Shown one piece after another: positions 44,357 through 53,200 of a stretch of 64,000 bases of DNA; the first letter of the stretch is position 1, and the number at the start of each line of letters is the position of its first letter. This DNA is from DATKWD01 sp035529695 (GTDB taxonomy: Bacteria; Actinomycetota; Acidimicrobiia; Acidimicrobiales; Salinilacustritrichaceae): contig DATKWD010000092.1 in NCBI GenBank assembly GCA_035529695.1, positions 62,001 through 126,000 of the forward strand, written 5' to 3'. The notes under the pieces were generated by a model. That model worked only from the letters and a program-made list of their open reading frames with translations. It did not search any database and was not told where the DNA came from. The position numbers and the translations under genes are program-made.

Positions 44357-45055
44357 GTCCCCGTCGCGCTTGCCGAAGAACTCGATGCACCCGTCTGGGC
44401 GGCGTTGCGTGGGCCGCACGCTGCATTCGCCGAGATCTCGGGTCGGGCCCGTCGCTACGACCCCGAGGTGTCGGCCTGGTGCGGCGTCGATTCGCTGACG
44501 GCAAGGGCGTGGCAAGACCTTCGCGAGCTCGGAGGTCCGGGTTCGGTCGCCGTCTTCTTCCAGCGGGCGACGGTCGAGATCCCCGACGGTCACGAGCGTC
44601 TGGGTGCGCACCTGTGTGTACAGATGATCGCTCCACCCGACCTCGGCTCGCCGCCGATCGACGTGGGAACCGTCACCGAACTGCGAGCCGACGACTTCGA
44701 CGAGATGGCGGCGCTGGTGGCCAGCACCAGGCCCGGGCCGTTCTTCCCGCGGACCATCGAGCTGGGTGGCTACGTCGGCGTGCGCGTCGACGGCGAGCTC
44801 GTGGCGATGGCGGGCCAGCGGATGCGGACTCCGGGCGCGTGCGAGATCAGTGCGGTCTGCACCCGCGATGATCATCGCGGGCGTGGCCTCGCAGCAGCCC
44901 TCACCGCACGGGTCGCCGGAGCGATCGTCGGCCGGGGTGAGGTGCCATTCCTGCACGCGCGCACCGAGAACACCGCCGCCCGACGTCTCTACGAGCATCT
45001 CGGTTTCGCGACACGCGCCGACATCACCGTGACGGTGGTGAAGCTCCCCGGATGA
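44354..45055 (+). CDS. GNAT-family N-acetyltransferase
   Basis: 233-aa protein with a C-terminal GNAT domain. The acetyl-CoA motif A is ISAVCTRDDHRGRGLAAAL around residue 170, followed by FLHARTENTAARRLYEHLGF. The N-terminal half is a second, degenerate FR47-like region. Substrate unknown. Its stop is 6 bp from that of the convergent esterase gene. Confidence 0.83.
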   Translation: MVPVALAEELDAPVWAALRGPHAAFAEISGRARRYDPEVSAWCGVDSLTARAWQDLRELGGPGSVAVFFQRATVEIPDGHERLGAHLCVQMIAPPDLGSPPIDVGTVTELRADDFDEMAALVASTRPGPFFPRTIELGGYVGVRVDGELVAMAGQRMRTPGACEISAVCTRDDHRGRGLAAALTARVAGAIVGRGEVPFLHARTENTAARRLYEHLGFATRADITVTVVKLPG

Positions 45056-45061
45056 CCGGTG

Positions 45062-46288
45062 TCAGCGCTCGGCTCGGGCGACGTCGAGGAAGCGTTCGAC
45101 GCCGCGCACGGTTGCGCTGGTCCGGGGATTGTCGAACACGTCGAAGGCGTGTTGTGCGCCCGGGAACTCGGCGTACACGACCGGGTTGGTGGACTCTTCG
45201 CGAAGGAGCTCGACGAAGCGTCTCGCCTGCTCGACCGGCACGAGGCTGTCGTTGGCGCCGTGGAGCACGAACATCGGCGGCGCGTCGCCGTGGATGCGAC
45301 TCATCGGCGACGCCGACTCGAACACCTCGGAGTCGGTCAGCGGGCGCTTGACGACCCGGTCTGCGAGAAAATCGAGCATCTCGGCATGTCCGAGCTCCTC
45401 TCGGTTGGTCCAGTCGTAGACCCCGTAGAAGGGAACTGCGGCCTGGACCGAGGTGTCGACATCGGTGAACCCGGGCTGGAATGCCGGGTCGTTGGGTGTG
45501 AGCGCCGCCAGCGACGAGAGGTGGCCTCCGGCGGACCCGCCGGTGATCGCGATCCAATCCGGGTCGCCGCCGTGGTCGGCGATGTTGTCCTTGACCCAGG
45601 CGATCGCTCGCTTGATGTCGACGATGTGGTCGGGCCACGTCGCCCGCGGGCTGAGCCGATACGACACCGACACGCAGACCCAGCCGCGCTCGGCCAGATG
45701 CGTCATCAGCGGGTAGGCCTGACCCTCCTTGTCGCCGATGACCCACGCACCTCCGTGGATCTGGAGCAGGACGGGGGCCTTGCGCTCGGTCGGCAGGTCC
45801 GGGCGCGACCAGACGTCGAGCGTGGTGCGCCTGCCGGCGTCGGCGTAGGAGATGTGCTCACCACGCACGTAGGCCTTGCGAACCTTCGGCGACGGCACAC
45901 GGGGTGCACGGAAGGTCGGCCGTGCGGTTTCGACGGCCTCGGCCAGGTGCTGCCGGTAGTCGTCGCCGAGCTCGGAACGCAGCGCGTCCTCGACGATGGG
46001 TTCGGCTTGGTCCATCAGCTGGCGGAGGCTGATGAGTCCGGCGATGGAGGCGCCCGTGAGCGCGAGCCCGGCGACGCCTTGTGGGGTCTTGAGAACACCC
46101 CGGCGGGCAGCGACGGCGACGCCGAGCGCATGCGCGCCGATCGACAGGTACGGGAGGTCCGAGGTCGGCCAGCCGGCTGCGAACGACAGAACAGAGCCAG
46201 GACCCTGACGAGCGAAGGGCTTGTGCGCGTTGAGTGTGTTCGCGGCTGCGAGCGCACTCCAGGTGAGGAACCGGTTGGCTGGTGTCAT
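45062..46288 (-). CDS. Alpha/beta hydrolase (BD-FAE/HSL-type esterase) with N-terminal membrane region
   Basis: 408-aa esterase. The catalytic domain (from about residue 155) has QIHGGAWVIGDK, the nucleophile elbow TGGSAGGHLSSL, the Asp region LHGANDSLVPVEQA and the His in PGAQHAFDVF. The N-terminal 110 residues contain hydrophobic stretches (LSIGAHALGVAVAARRG; VAGLALTGASIAGLISL) that probably anchor it. Mycobacterial LipC/LipN-like proteins have a similar layout. A TATCCT -10 lies 8 nt before the ATG (46297-46302 on the complement). Confidence 0.8.
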   Translation of the reverse strand: MTPANRFLTWSALAAANTLNAHKPFARQGPGSVLSFAAGWPTSDLPYLSIGAHALGVAVAARRGVLKTPQGVAGLALTGASIAGLISLRQLMDQAEPIVEDALRSELGDDYRQHLAEAVETARPTFRAPRVPSPKVRKAYVRGEHISYADAGRRTTLDVWSRPDLPTERKAPVLLQIHGGAWVIGDKEGQAYPLMTHLAERGWVCVSVSYRLSPRATWPDHIVDIKRAIAWVKDNIADHGGDPDWIAITGGSAGGHLSSLAALTPNDPAFQPGFTDVDTSVQAAVPFYGVYDWTNREELGHAEMLDFLADRVVKRPLTDSEVFESASPMSRIHGDAPPMFVLHGANDSLVPVEQARRFVELLREESTNPVVYAEFPGAQHAFDVFDNPRTSATVRGVERFLDVARAER

Positions 46289-46396
46289 CGGGGCCGAGGA
46301 TAGGGGCGAGGTCGCGCGAACGCCGGTTCGCTCTGGGTCGATCCGCAACGATGCCCCGCATGCCACGCAGCGTCGACGGTGCCCCAGCGGGCTGAC

Positions 46397-47557
46397 TCAG
46401 GCGAGGACGCCGCCCATCATGTCGGCGTAGTTGTCGCGGTAGAAGCGACTCCGGCTCTGCTCGCTCACGCCGTCCATGGTCTCCTCGAACCGCTTGACCG
46501 GGTGCTTGGTCCCCTCAGGGTGGGGGTAGTCCGACGAGAAGAGGAAGAGGTCATCGCCGCACTCCTCGATCATCCATCCGACCGGTTCGCGGGGAAACGG
46601 GGTGAAGAACAGCTGACGGTGGACGAAGTCGCTGGCCTTCATCGACAGGTTGCGCATCGTTTTCTCGCCCCGTCCGAAGGTGGCCTGGCACAGATCGAGT
46701 CGCCGAAGCCATGGCACCACCCACATGGCTCCTTGTTCGATGCAGCCCCCCATCAGAGCCGGGTGGGCATCGAGCACGCCGTCGAGGACCATGGCCGACA
46801 GGAACTGCTCGGGCACCTGGTGGATGGCCATGTAGTCCTTGCCGCGGATGTTCTCGCCCCCGCCGAGGAAGTCGCTGACAGGGCGTCCGTTCTCGTGGAA
46901 GGCCGGCTTCAGGGCGCGCCCTGCGCCCCCGATGTGAAGCATGAACGGAACCCCTCGCTCTTCCAGGGTCGACCACACGGGGTCGTAGTCGGGGTGTGTC
47001 GGCGACAGGCCCTTGCCCGGATGCGAGGGGAACAGCATGGCGCCGCAGCCGAGGTCGAGCGCCTCGGTGACCAGCTCGAGGGTCAGCTCGGGCCCGAACC
47101 ATCCGACCTGGCCGACCGCGATCATGCGGGGGTCGTCGGTGCAGAAGTCGGCCATGCCGCGGTTGAGCGCCCGCGTGCCCCCGGCCACGAGTTCGACATC
47201 GTCGCCGAGGAACTGCGTCGGAGCGAACGTCGCGAACACCAGCTGGCTCGAGAAACCCAGCAGATCGAGAGCCCGGCTGCGCTCGGCGCGGTCGAACGCA
47301 CCAAGGGCGTGCCACCCCTTCGCGGTCATCAGTTGTTCCTCGAGCGCGGCTGCGGCACCGGCATCGCCTCGGCGCGCGGCGGCCTGCGCGACCGCGCCGG
47401 CGGCGAGTTTGCCGGCACCGCCCAGGTAGAGCGGACGGATGCGGTCGCGGATGTCGGGGTCGGCGTACGACTCGAGCCAATCGGGCAACTCCATGACGTG
47501 GCTGTCGGCGTCGTGTACGACCCCGACGATCTCGGCTTCTTCCACGTACGTGCTCAT
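46397..47557 (-). CDS. Amidohydrolase (ACMSD-like, Amidohydro_2)
   Basis: 386-aa metal-dependent hydrolase/decarboxylase of the ACMSD/amidohydrolase_2 family. DADSHVMELPDWLESY at the N-terminus supplies the DxH metal site, FMLHIGGAGRAL the next His, and LFSSDYPHPEG the Asp near the C-terminus. This family often decarboxylates or hydrolyses aromatic-pathway products. The frame is open upstream to 47812, but the ATG at 47557 follows a GGGGGAAG SD and fits the family. Confidence 0.83.
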   Translation of the reverse strand: MSTYVEEAEIVGVVHDADSHVMELPDWLESYADPDIRDRIRPLYLGGAGKLAAGAVAQAAARRGDAGAAAALEEQLMTAKGWHALGAFDRAERSRALDLLGFSSQLVFATFAPTQFLGDDVELVAGGTRALNRGMADFCTDDPRMIAVGQVGWFGPELTLELVTEALDLGCGAMLFPSHPGKGLSPTHPDYDPVWSTLEERGVPFMLHIGGAGRALKPAFHENGRPVSDFLGGGENIRGKDYMAIHQVPEQFLSAMVLDGVLDAHPALMGGCIEQGAMWVVPWLRRLDLCQATFGRGEKTMRNLSMKASDFVHRQLFFTPFPREPVGWMIEECGDDLFLFSSDYPHPEGTKHPVKRFEETMDGVSEQSRSRFYRDNYADMMGGVLA

Positions 47558-47634
47558 TGCTTCCCCCGAAGTCGTGCGTTGCGTGCCGAACCAGTCTGCC
47601 CGAGAACGCCGACGAGCGCAGTCCGCTCGGGCCG

Positions 47635-48087
47635 CTAGCGGCCGAGCGCGGTCTCGACCGCTGTCACGTAGTCGGTGAGGCGTGACCCGATCTCGAAGCC
47701 CACGTCGGGATCGGAGAGATCGGGATCGGACCACACCTCCGACAGCCGTCGCCAGCTCGCACGGCCGAGAAAGGGTCCGGCGACAGCTTCGGGTCCCAGC
47801 ACCGGTCGCCACAACTCCTCACTCGCGAGCACGCGGTCGAGCAGCGCCTGGTTGTCCGCCTCGCTGGTGTGCTCCGCGTGCCAGCCCACCTCGATCGCGA
47901 GAACCGAGGCGTCTTCCACGAGCTCGGCCGACACGACCTGGGCCTCGTAGTGCGCCCGGGTCGCCTCGCCCGCGCCGTACCAGAGCTTGAGGGCCCAGCG
48001 ACGGGAGCGGACCTCGAAGTCGGCGAAATCGGGAGGGACGAGTGAACCGACGACGTCGGCGACCTCGTCGAAAAGGTGCTGTTCCAT
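47635..48087 (-). CDS. Hypothetical protein
   Basis: 150-aa soluble acidic protein with no family I recognise. It has no signal peptide or transmembrane segment. The Trp-containing segments WALKLWYGAGEATRAHYEAQ and EVGWHAEHTSEADNQALL are probably helical. The ATG is 9 nt after a TACGGT -10 (48097-48102 on the complement), which supports expression. It is divergent from infA and upstream of the amidohydrolase. Confidence 0.6.
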   Translation of the reverse strand: MEQHLFDEVADVVGSLVPPDFADFEVRSRRWALKLWYGAGEATRAHYEAQVVSAELVEDASVLAIEVGWHAEHTSEADNQALLDRVLASEELWRPVLGPEAVAGPFLGRASWRRLSEVWSDPDLSDPDVGFEIGSRLTDYVTAVETALGR

Positions 48088-48201
48088 CGGACGGTCACCG
48101 TAGAGGCACGGTGGCCCTCACGAGCCAGGGGTGGCGTGCCGTGGCGCTTCGGCTACCGTTGTTGTGCTCGTGGCCGCAGTGGCGACGGCACGAAAGGACC
48201 C

Positions 48202-48423
48202 ATGGCAGGAAGCACCGACGTCATCGTTTTCGAGGGTGAGGTCATCGAGGCGTTGCCCGGCGGCATGTTCAAGGTGAAGCTCGAGAACGATCACGAGGTG
48301 CTCGCCTACATCTCCGGCAAGATGCGCCGCAACCGCATCCGCGTCCTACTGGGCGATCGCGTGCAGGTCGAGCTCTCACCGTACGACCTCACCAAGGGTC
48401 GCCTCGTCTATCGCTGGAAGTAG
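48202..48423 (+). CDS. infA: Translation initiation factor IF-1
   Basis: 73-aa OB-fold protein that binds the ribosomal A site during initiation. The whole family signature is visible: GEVIEALPGGMFKVKLEN, VLAYISGKMRRNRIRVLLGD and VQVELSPYDLTKGRLVYR. An SD-like AAAGGA is 6-7 nt before the ATG. It is alone here, without the rpmJ-rpsM-rpsK genes that usually follow infA, so it could be a relocated gene or a second copy. Confidence 0.95.
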   Translation: MAGSTDVIVFEGEVIEALPGGMFKVKLENDHEVLAYISGKMRRNRIRVLLGDRVQVELSPYDLTKGRLVYRWK

Positions 48424-48438
48424 CTCCGAAGGCCGAAT

Positions 48439-48487
48439 CCGGCCGGGGTGATCGTCCAACAGCCGGAGGGTCGCTGTCCCCGGCCGG
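48439..48487. terminator. Hairpin between convergent infA and MaoC genes
   Basis: CCGGCCGGGG (48439-48448) and CCCCGGCCGG (48478-48487) form a perfect 10-bp stem with a 29-nt loop in the 95-bp gap between two stop codons. No T-run follows on either strand, so termination here would be structural or Rho-aided. Confidence 0.5.
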
Positions 48488-48518
48488 CACGATGGCCCCC
48501 TGCATCGGCTCGTGGCGA

Positions 48519-48995
48519 TCAGCCGTAGATGATGCGGGTGATCCAGTCGGCGACGAGCGCCGGCCGCTCTTCTCCGTCGATCTCGACGGTGATCGTGCGG
48601 GTCGATTGGATGGTGTTGTCGCCCTTGAGCTCGGCGTTGGCGAGGACCGCCGACGCTCGGATGCGCGAGCCGACCTTGACCGGGCTCACGAAGCGGACCT
48701 TGTCGAAGCCGTAGTTGATGCCCATGACGACGCCGGCGAATCGGCTGGCATCCTGGGGGATCGAGCCGGTGAGGTGGGTCAGCATCGACAGGGTCAGGAA
48801 CCCGTGGGCGATGGTTGTCCCGAACGGGGTGGCCTTGGCCGCTTCGGGATCGATGTGGATGAACTGATGGTCGATGGTGACGTCCGCGAACGTGTTGATG
48901 CGCTCTTGATCGACCTCGAACCAATCACCCACTCCCTCGTGCTCGCCGATCGCGGCCCGGTACTCCTCGAATGCCTTTGCTGCTGCTTCGCTCAT
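48519..48995 (-). CDS. MaoC-family (R)-hydratase/dehydratase
   Basis: 158-aa hot-dog-fold protein of the MaoC/NodN family, which hydrates enoyl-CoA or acts on acyl-thioesters. The catalytic motif FADVTIDHQFIHIDPEAA starts around residue 37, followed by PFGTTIAHGFLTLSML. The ATG at 48995 is 8 nt after a TACGGT -10 (49004-49009 on the complement). Confidence 0.85.
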   Translation of the reverse strand: MSEAAAKAFEEYRAAIGEHEGVGDWFEVDQERINTFADVTIDHQFIHIDPEAAKATPFGTTIAHGFLTLSMLTHLTGSIPQDASRFAGVVMGINYGFDKVRFVSPVKVGSRIRASAVLANAELKGDNTIQSTRTITVEIDGEERPALVADWITRIIYG

Positions 48996-49048
48996 GGCCG
49001 ACGACCGTAGACGACGGCACGTCCACCCGGGTGAACTGTGGAGCGACC

Positions 49049-49121
49049 GGTGGACAACGGGTGGACAACTGAGATGAAGCTGGGGGTAACCGAGAAATGC
49101 TGTGTACAACCCTGTGGATTC
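49049..49121. promoter_or_regulatory. Cluster of DnaA-box-like sequences
   Basis: Four same-orientation elements similar to the actinobacterial DnaA box TGTGGACAA: GGTGGACAA at 49049 and 49060 (one mismatch each), TGTGTACAA at 49101 (one mismatch) and TGTGGATTC at 49113. They sit just upstream of the structured-RNA promoter. DnaA binding is inferred; dnaA, dnaN and an AT-rich unwinding region are not seen, so an origin is unlikely. Confidence 0.35.
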
Positions 49122-49132
49122 GCAAATACCCC

Positions 49133-49161
49133 TTGACCTGGGGTTTTGGAGGGTGCAGAGT
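49133..49161 (+). promoter_or_regulatory. Strong promoter of the structured RNA
   Basis: TTGACC at 49133-49138 and CAGAGT at 49156-49161 with an ideal 17-bp spacer. The expected start is near 49168. No ORF of plausible coding character begins after it, which points to an RNA gene. Confidence 0.7.
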
Positions 49162-49438
49162 GGCTCTCAGCCGGTCGGAAGCGACGGTGCGGAACTCGCC
49201 AGCGACGATGGTGGAAACACCAACGGAGCATGAGGAAAGCACTCGAACGGAACGCCGGTGAGGAAATGAGCCCATCGGGTCGCCGAAGCTCCGAGGCCGC
49301 AAGGCCACAGAGACGAGGAGGCCGCCGATCGCTCCGGTCGAAAGACCGCGGCGGACGGTTGGGCCGACGAACAGGCTCGCCCCTGGTCGCAGGCCCCGAA
49401 CCTCAGCTCACCGAGGGAGACCTCGGTGGATGAGGGCC

Positions 49439-49483
49439 AAAAAACCGAACGCCCGCCGGGCGAGAGCCAGACGGACGTTCGGT
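49439..49483 (-). terminator. Rho-independent terminator on the minus strand
   Basis: On the minus strand an 8-bp stem, ACCGAACG/CGTTCGGT, encloses a smaller GCCCG-rich hairpin and is followed by six T (complement of 49439-49444). It would end leftward transcription from the lipoprotein gene, inside the region that the opposite-strand RNA is made from. Confidence 0.6.
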
Positions 49484-49549
49484 CCAGAAGATGTCTTCGA
49501 GAACGGTATATCCGCTCACTTCGACATCGGTGGATGCTCAGACCGATTG

Positions 49550-49602
49550 ACGCCCCGGTGCGTCGTGAAGGCTTCGGCCCGACCGACCACCGGGGCGTTT
49601 CT
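49550..49602 (+). terminator. Terminator of the structured RNA
   Basis: A perfect 11-bp stem, ACGCCCCGGTG (49550-49560) with CACCGGGGCGT (49588-49598), followed by TTTCT. The loop contains a GGC-TTCG-GCC tetraloop hairpin (49570-49579) and a GTCG/CGAC pair. It overlaps the last bases of the convergent lipoprotein gene and may stop transcription from both sides. Confidence 0.65.
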
Positions 49603-50173
49603 ATCGTGGCGGGCCGTCCGGGTCGAGGACGGCGGCGTCGATGAGTTCGCGACCGGCGAGCGGCGCACGAAGGGTGATGGGGACCGCGCGGTACTCGGCG
49701 ATCGCCGGGCAGGCGACGTCCTCGGATCCTGCTTCGGGGCCGGTGAACAGGGCGATCGTGACGGTGAGGGCGGTCTCGGTGACCTCGACCCGATCGACGA
49801 TCGTGCACGGTGCGGGAGCGGAGGTGAAACTCACCCAGTGGGTGGTGTCGACACCGTCGCCGTCGTCGCGAACCTCGTCCCAGGGCTGCGGGGTCGACAG
49901 GTTGACGGTCCCCGGCTCGCTGAGTGTGGGCTCGGGCCGAACGGGGCTCGACCCGTCGCCCGGCGCGTCCGGAGGGGTGGCACCCGGACTTCCCCCGGGA
50001 CCGGTGTCCTCGCAGTCGGGTGCGCCGGCGAGGCAGCTCCCCGTGGCTCCACCGGCGCTGCCCGCGTCGTCCTGCGAGGCCGTGTCGCCGGAGCCACCAC
50101 ACGAGGCGGCGGCCAGCGCCAACACGGTTCCGATGACGAGCGCGTGGAGATGACGCCCGGGTCCAGCCCTCAC
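49601..50173 (-). CDS. Hypothetical lipoprotein
   Basis: 190-aa predicted lipoprotein. The signal peptide (HALVIGTVLALAAASC) ends in a lipobox Cys, followed by a Gly/Ser/Asp/Pro-rich linker with a few Cys. The C-terminal 90 residues (WDEVRDDGDGVDTTHWVSF, RVEVTETALTVTIALFTG) look beta-rich and of unknown family. The GTG at 50173 is preferred over an earlier ATG (50209) because AGGAG lies about 7 nt upstream and it gives a normal signal-peptide length. Confidence 0.65.
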   Translation of the reverse strand: MRAGPGRHLHALVIGTVLALAAASCGGSGDTASQDDAGSAGGATGSCLAGAPDCEDTGPGGSPGATPPDAPGDGSSPVRPEPTLSEPGTVNLSTPQPWDEVRDDGDGVDTTHWVSFTSAPAPCTIVDRVEVTETALTVTIALFTGPEAGSEDVACPAIAEYRAVPITLRAPLAGRELIDAAVLDPDGPPR

Positions 50174-50254
50174 GGTGCTCCTTCCACATCGTCGACAGGT
50201 GTCCGTCAACAGCGTCGCAGATGGCTTGGCCGATTCCTCGGCACGCAGCTCTCC

Positions 50255-53200
50255 TCAGGCGTTGGTCCGAAGTGCACGCCGAACCCGCTCGACACTGACC
50301 GGGGTTCGGGTGCCGACCTGTTGCGCGAACAACCCGACGCGGAGCTCTTCGAGCATCCACCCGATCTCTTCGGTGCGTTCGGGGCCGAGGAACCCAGCGC
50401 GCGTCGCGAGCTCGGTCTCCAGCTCTGCGAGGGTGGCGGTGTGCTCGGCGTCTCGGCCGGCGGCCTGGGTCATCCGTTCGACCCGGTGCTCAGCCGCGGT
50501 GAGCAGCCGGTCCAGGTCGCCGAGACGCGAACCGAGACGGGTCGCGACCCCGGGGGACAGCAGGCGGTCGAGGTGCACTCGGAGGTCGACGACGGAGGCG
50601 TCCAGGTCGGGACTCGACAACCTCTCGGTCGCCGCCCGGATCGCTGCGGCACGCGCGAGCGCGCGGGCGACGATGATCGCGTGCTCGGTCGCACGGTCGA
50701 GCACCTGATCTCTGGCGCGCCGTACCAGCGAGCTCAGCGCATCGCCCGTGCGCGGGGGCCCGCCCGGCTCGTCGGCGAGTTGGTCGATCGCGGCACCGAT
50801 GCAGTCATCGAGCACCTCGACCAACCTGCCGCGAGCCGCGCCGGCGAGCGCGAGACTGGTGTCGTTCGGCAGTCGCCGGGCCAGCGCCTTGCGGGGATCG
50901 GTCAACCGGGCGAGGACGAGCGCTCTGACGCCGCGTCGGTGCTCGTCGAGCGCCGCACGCGGGTCGTCGAGCACGCGGAGTGCCACCACGCCGTTCTCGA
51001 CCACCAGCGCAGGATGTCCGACGACGGGTCCGGACGGTCCGTCGACCTCGACCGTCTCCGGGATCTCGCCGAGGTCGTCGATCTCCACGACCGACCGCTC
51101 GATCGCGCCGAACAGGCTGGACAAGGCCACCCTCACGTTCCCGGCAACTTTCGCCTTGAGGCGGCCGAGGTCCTTTCCCGCCGCGACGAGCCCCCCGTCC
51201 TCGCCGAACACCGCAAAGGTCATGCGGAGGTTTCGTGGGACGTCGAGCCATCCGAATTCGGTCGGCTCGATCGGCAGGCCGGCGCGAGATCGAACCTCTT
51301 CTGCGAGGACGTCGGCCAGCGGTCCTTCTGCGGGATCCCGAGTCGCCACGATGGCGGCAGCGGTCTCGGCCACGGGTGAGAGCTCCCGGCGGATGGGCTT
51401 CGGCAAGGTCCGCAACAGTGCCTCGACGAGCTGCCGTCGGAATCCGGGGACCTGCCAGTCGAACCCTGCTTCGCCGATCTGATTGAGCGAGCGCACGTCG
51501 AAGTGGGCCATGACGCCGTCGGTGGCGGACTCGGGATTGAACTCATAGGTGAGCGGGATGTCGAGGGCGATGCCCGGCCAGAAGTCCGGGTAGGCGTCGG
51601 AGTCGACGTCGTCGGCGACGTCGCCGAGCAGCGTCTCCGGGTCGAACCGGAGCGGATCGGGTTCGGTCTCGTGCGTGCGCTTGCGCCACCGGTTGAAGTG
51701 TCCGACCGAGGTCACGTCGCTGCCCACGACTCGGTCGTAGTGATCGAACAGCAGGTGGTCGCCGATCACCAGGTCGCTTCGACGCGCCCGTTCGGCCAGC
51801 GACCGCGTGTCGGCCAGCGCGGCTCGGTTCGCATCCAGAATCGGGACCGGGAGGTCGATTTCGCCGCTGACCAGGCCGTGGTCGATGAACAGGTCGCGAG
51901 CTGCTGACTGGTCGACCTGCGCGTACGGGACCGTGCGGTCGGCGATGAGTGGCAGCCCGTACAGCGTGACCCGTTCGGTGCAGACGGCACGGCCTCGTCG
52001 TCGGTCCCATCGGGGATCGCCGTGACTTCGCTTGACCAGGTGCGAGCCGATGCGCTCGGCCCACTCGGGCTCGATGCGGGCGGCCGTCCGGCCCCAGAGG
52101 CGATTGGTCTCGGTCAGCTCTCCGGCCATCACCCAGTCCGGACGGTTGCGGCGCAGTGCACTGTCGCGGGTGATCAGGAACCGGGCGTCTCGTGCGCCGC
52201 GGTACTCGTCGCGGTCGCCCTCGCGCATCCCGACGTGCGACAACAGGCCGGCCAGCACCGACCGGTGGATGGCGTCGTGATCGTCGGGGCGTGAACTGAT
52301 CGACAGTCCCATGTCGCGGACGATCTTGCGGAGTTGGCGATCGAGATCCTGCCACTCGCGTATCCGCAGGAAGTGGAGGAACTCGGCCCGGCACATCCGA
52401 CGGTAGGCGTTGCCCGAGGAGGCCTTGCGCGCCTCCCGGAGGTACTCCCAGAGGTCGACGTACGCGATGAAGTCTGATCCTGACTCTCCGAATCGGCGGT
52501 GGGCTGCGGTGGCGTCGGTTCGCTTGTCGCTGGGGTACTCGCGCGGATCCTGGATGGCCATCGCGGACGCGATGATCAGCACCTCTCGGATGCACCCCTC
52601 GGCCTCGGCTTCGAGGATCATTCGACCGAGGCGCGGGTCGACGGGCAGCCGCGCCAGCTTTCTCCCCAGCTCGGTGAGGTCGCCTTCGGCATCGAATGCC
52701 GCGAGTTCTTCGAGGAGGCGGATGCCGTCGGTGATCGCGGCGGTGTCGGGCGGTTCGACGAACGGGAAGTCGGCGACCGGCCCCAGGCGTAGGGCAGCCA
52801 TCTGCAGGATCACCGAGGCGAGGTTGGTCCGAAGGATCTCGGGTTCGGTGAAGTCGGGCCGTTGGTCGAAGTCGGGTTCGGCGTACAGGCGGATGCACAC
52901 CCCGGGAGCCACCCGGCCACAGCGGCCGGCTCGTTGGTCCGCCGATGCCTTGGAGATCGCCTCGATCGGGAGGCGCTGCACCTTCAACCGCCGGCTGTAG
53001 CGCGAGATGCGTGCGGTGCCGACGTCGACGACCGAACGGATGCCGGGCACGGTGAGCGAGGTCTCCGCGACGTTCGTCGCCAACACCACCCGACGCTTGT
53101 CGTGGCGGGCGAAGATCCGTTGTTGCTCCGCCGCGGACAGCCGCGCATACAGGGGCAGGATCTCGGTGTCGGGGAGCTTCAGGGCCGCAAGCGCGTCTGC

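Larger units (their letters stand above)
49168..49602 (+). ncRNA. Long structured RNA, family not recognised
   Basis: A roughly 430-nt gene-free stretch with dense RNA structure. Hairpins closed by GNRA loops, all on this strand: TGGTG-GAAA-CACCA (49209-49222), GGCC-GCAA-GGCC (49295-49306), CGGTC-GAAA-GACCG (49335-49348, inside CCGCCG/CGGCGG) and CACCGAGG-GAGA-CCTCGGTG (49409-49428). Two nested long-range helices can form: GAGCAT (49226-49231) with ATGCTC (49534-49539), and CTCGAA (49242-49247) with TTCGAG (49496-49501). It starts at a strong promoter and ends in a terminator hairpin. RNase P RNA was considered: a GAGGAAAG occurs near 49232, but the ACAGAA core and P4 pairing are missing. tmRNA and SRP RNA do not fit. 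An RNA-polymerase-binding (6S/Ms1-type) or wholly new RNA is possible. Confidence 0.55.

Noticed and set aside
49021..49168. Chromosomal replication origin
   Set aside because: DnaA-like boxes are present, but there is no dnaA/dnaN/rpmH neighbourhood and no AT-rich unwinding region.
49168..49602. RNase P RNA as the identity of the structured RNA
   Set aside because: Length and a GAGGAAAG near 49232 are suggestive, but the conserved ACAGAA block is missing and the P4 helix cannot be formed between the expected 5' and 3' segments.
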